This document shows, one piece after another, positions 5,821 through 5,848 of a stretch of DNA of 5,848 nucleotides; positions within the stretch are counted from its first letter, which is position 1; each line of letters begins with the position of its first letter. The notes beneath the pieces were generated by a model. That model did no database searches and was not told the DNA's origin. It saw nothing but the letters and a program-made list of their open reading frames with translations. Made by a program: the position numbers and the translations under genes. The DNA comes from DATKYV01 sp035528275 (lineage in GTDB: Bacteria > Acidobacteriota > Terriglobia > UBA7540): positions 1 through 5,848 of the forward strand of contig DATKYV010000323.1 in NCBI GenBank assembly GCA_035528275.1. The letters run 5' to 3'.

Positions 5821-5848
5821 TCCCCACCCCGCGCTTCCAGGACCTCCT

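Overview
The window looks like a piece of an Acidobacteriota chromosome (Terriglobia, Koribacter- or Solibacter-like). This rests on protein content recalled from memory, not on a search. Three things point there: a membrane-bound winged-helix protein with a PD40 (TolB-like) propeller, an ECF sigma factor followed by a zinc-finger anti-sigma factor carrying HEAT repeats, and a small secreted protein with an HEIGH...H...GIM zinc-site signature. The DNA is GC-rich, so long antisense open frames are common and are ignored here.

Layout. Positions 1-2584 (minus strand) hold a compact operon read right to left: an ECF sigma factor (2584-1952), a membrane anti-sigma-like protein with an N-terminal zinc finger and a C-terminal HEAT array (1938-985), and a secreted DUF4097-type beta-repeat protein (974-1, cut by the window edge). 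Gaps are 13 and 10 bases, and the Shine-Dalgarno of the third gene overlaps the stop codon of the second. Positions 2585-2756 form an intergenic stretch with a hairpin after the upstream gene and a candidate ECF-type promoter (GGAAC-N16-TCTC) that would let the sigma factor drive its own operon. Positions 3464-2757 (minus) encode a secreted putative zinc metallopeptidase whose first codons lie in a G-rich, telomere-like tract. Positions 3465-3675 are a divergent intergenic region. On the plus strand, 3676-5769 is one reading frame for a winged-helix/TM/PD40 protein, interrupted by an in-frame TAG at 5221-5223. The last 79 bases hold only an inverted repeat.

How the parts could work together. 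The minus-strand operon has the architecture of an envelope-sensing ECF switch: the sigma factor is held by the membrane zinc-finger protein, whose extracytoplasmic HEAT domain could bind a ligand or partner. The DUF4097 protein is the obvious co-expressed exported candidate partner. The PD40 protein has the architecture of a one-component transmembrane regulator, with a cytoplasmic DNA-binding head and an outside propeller sensor, but it has lost about 181 residues of propeller to the amber codon unless that codon is read through or is an error. I see no clearly new multi-gene system. The points most worth following are the interrupted receptor, the exact 18-residue repeat in the DUF4097 protein, the hairpins over the start of the receptor gene, and the G-rich tract inside the metallopeptidase signal peptide.
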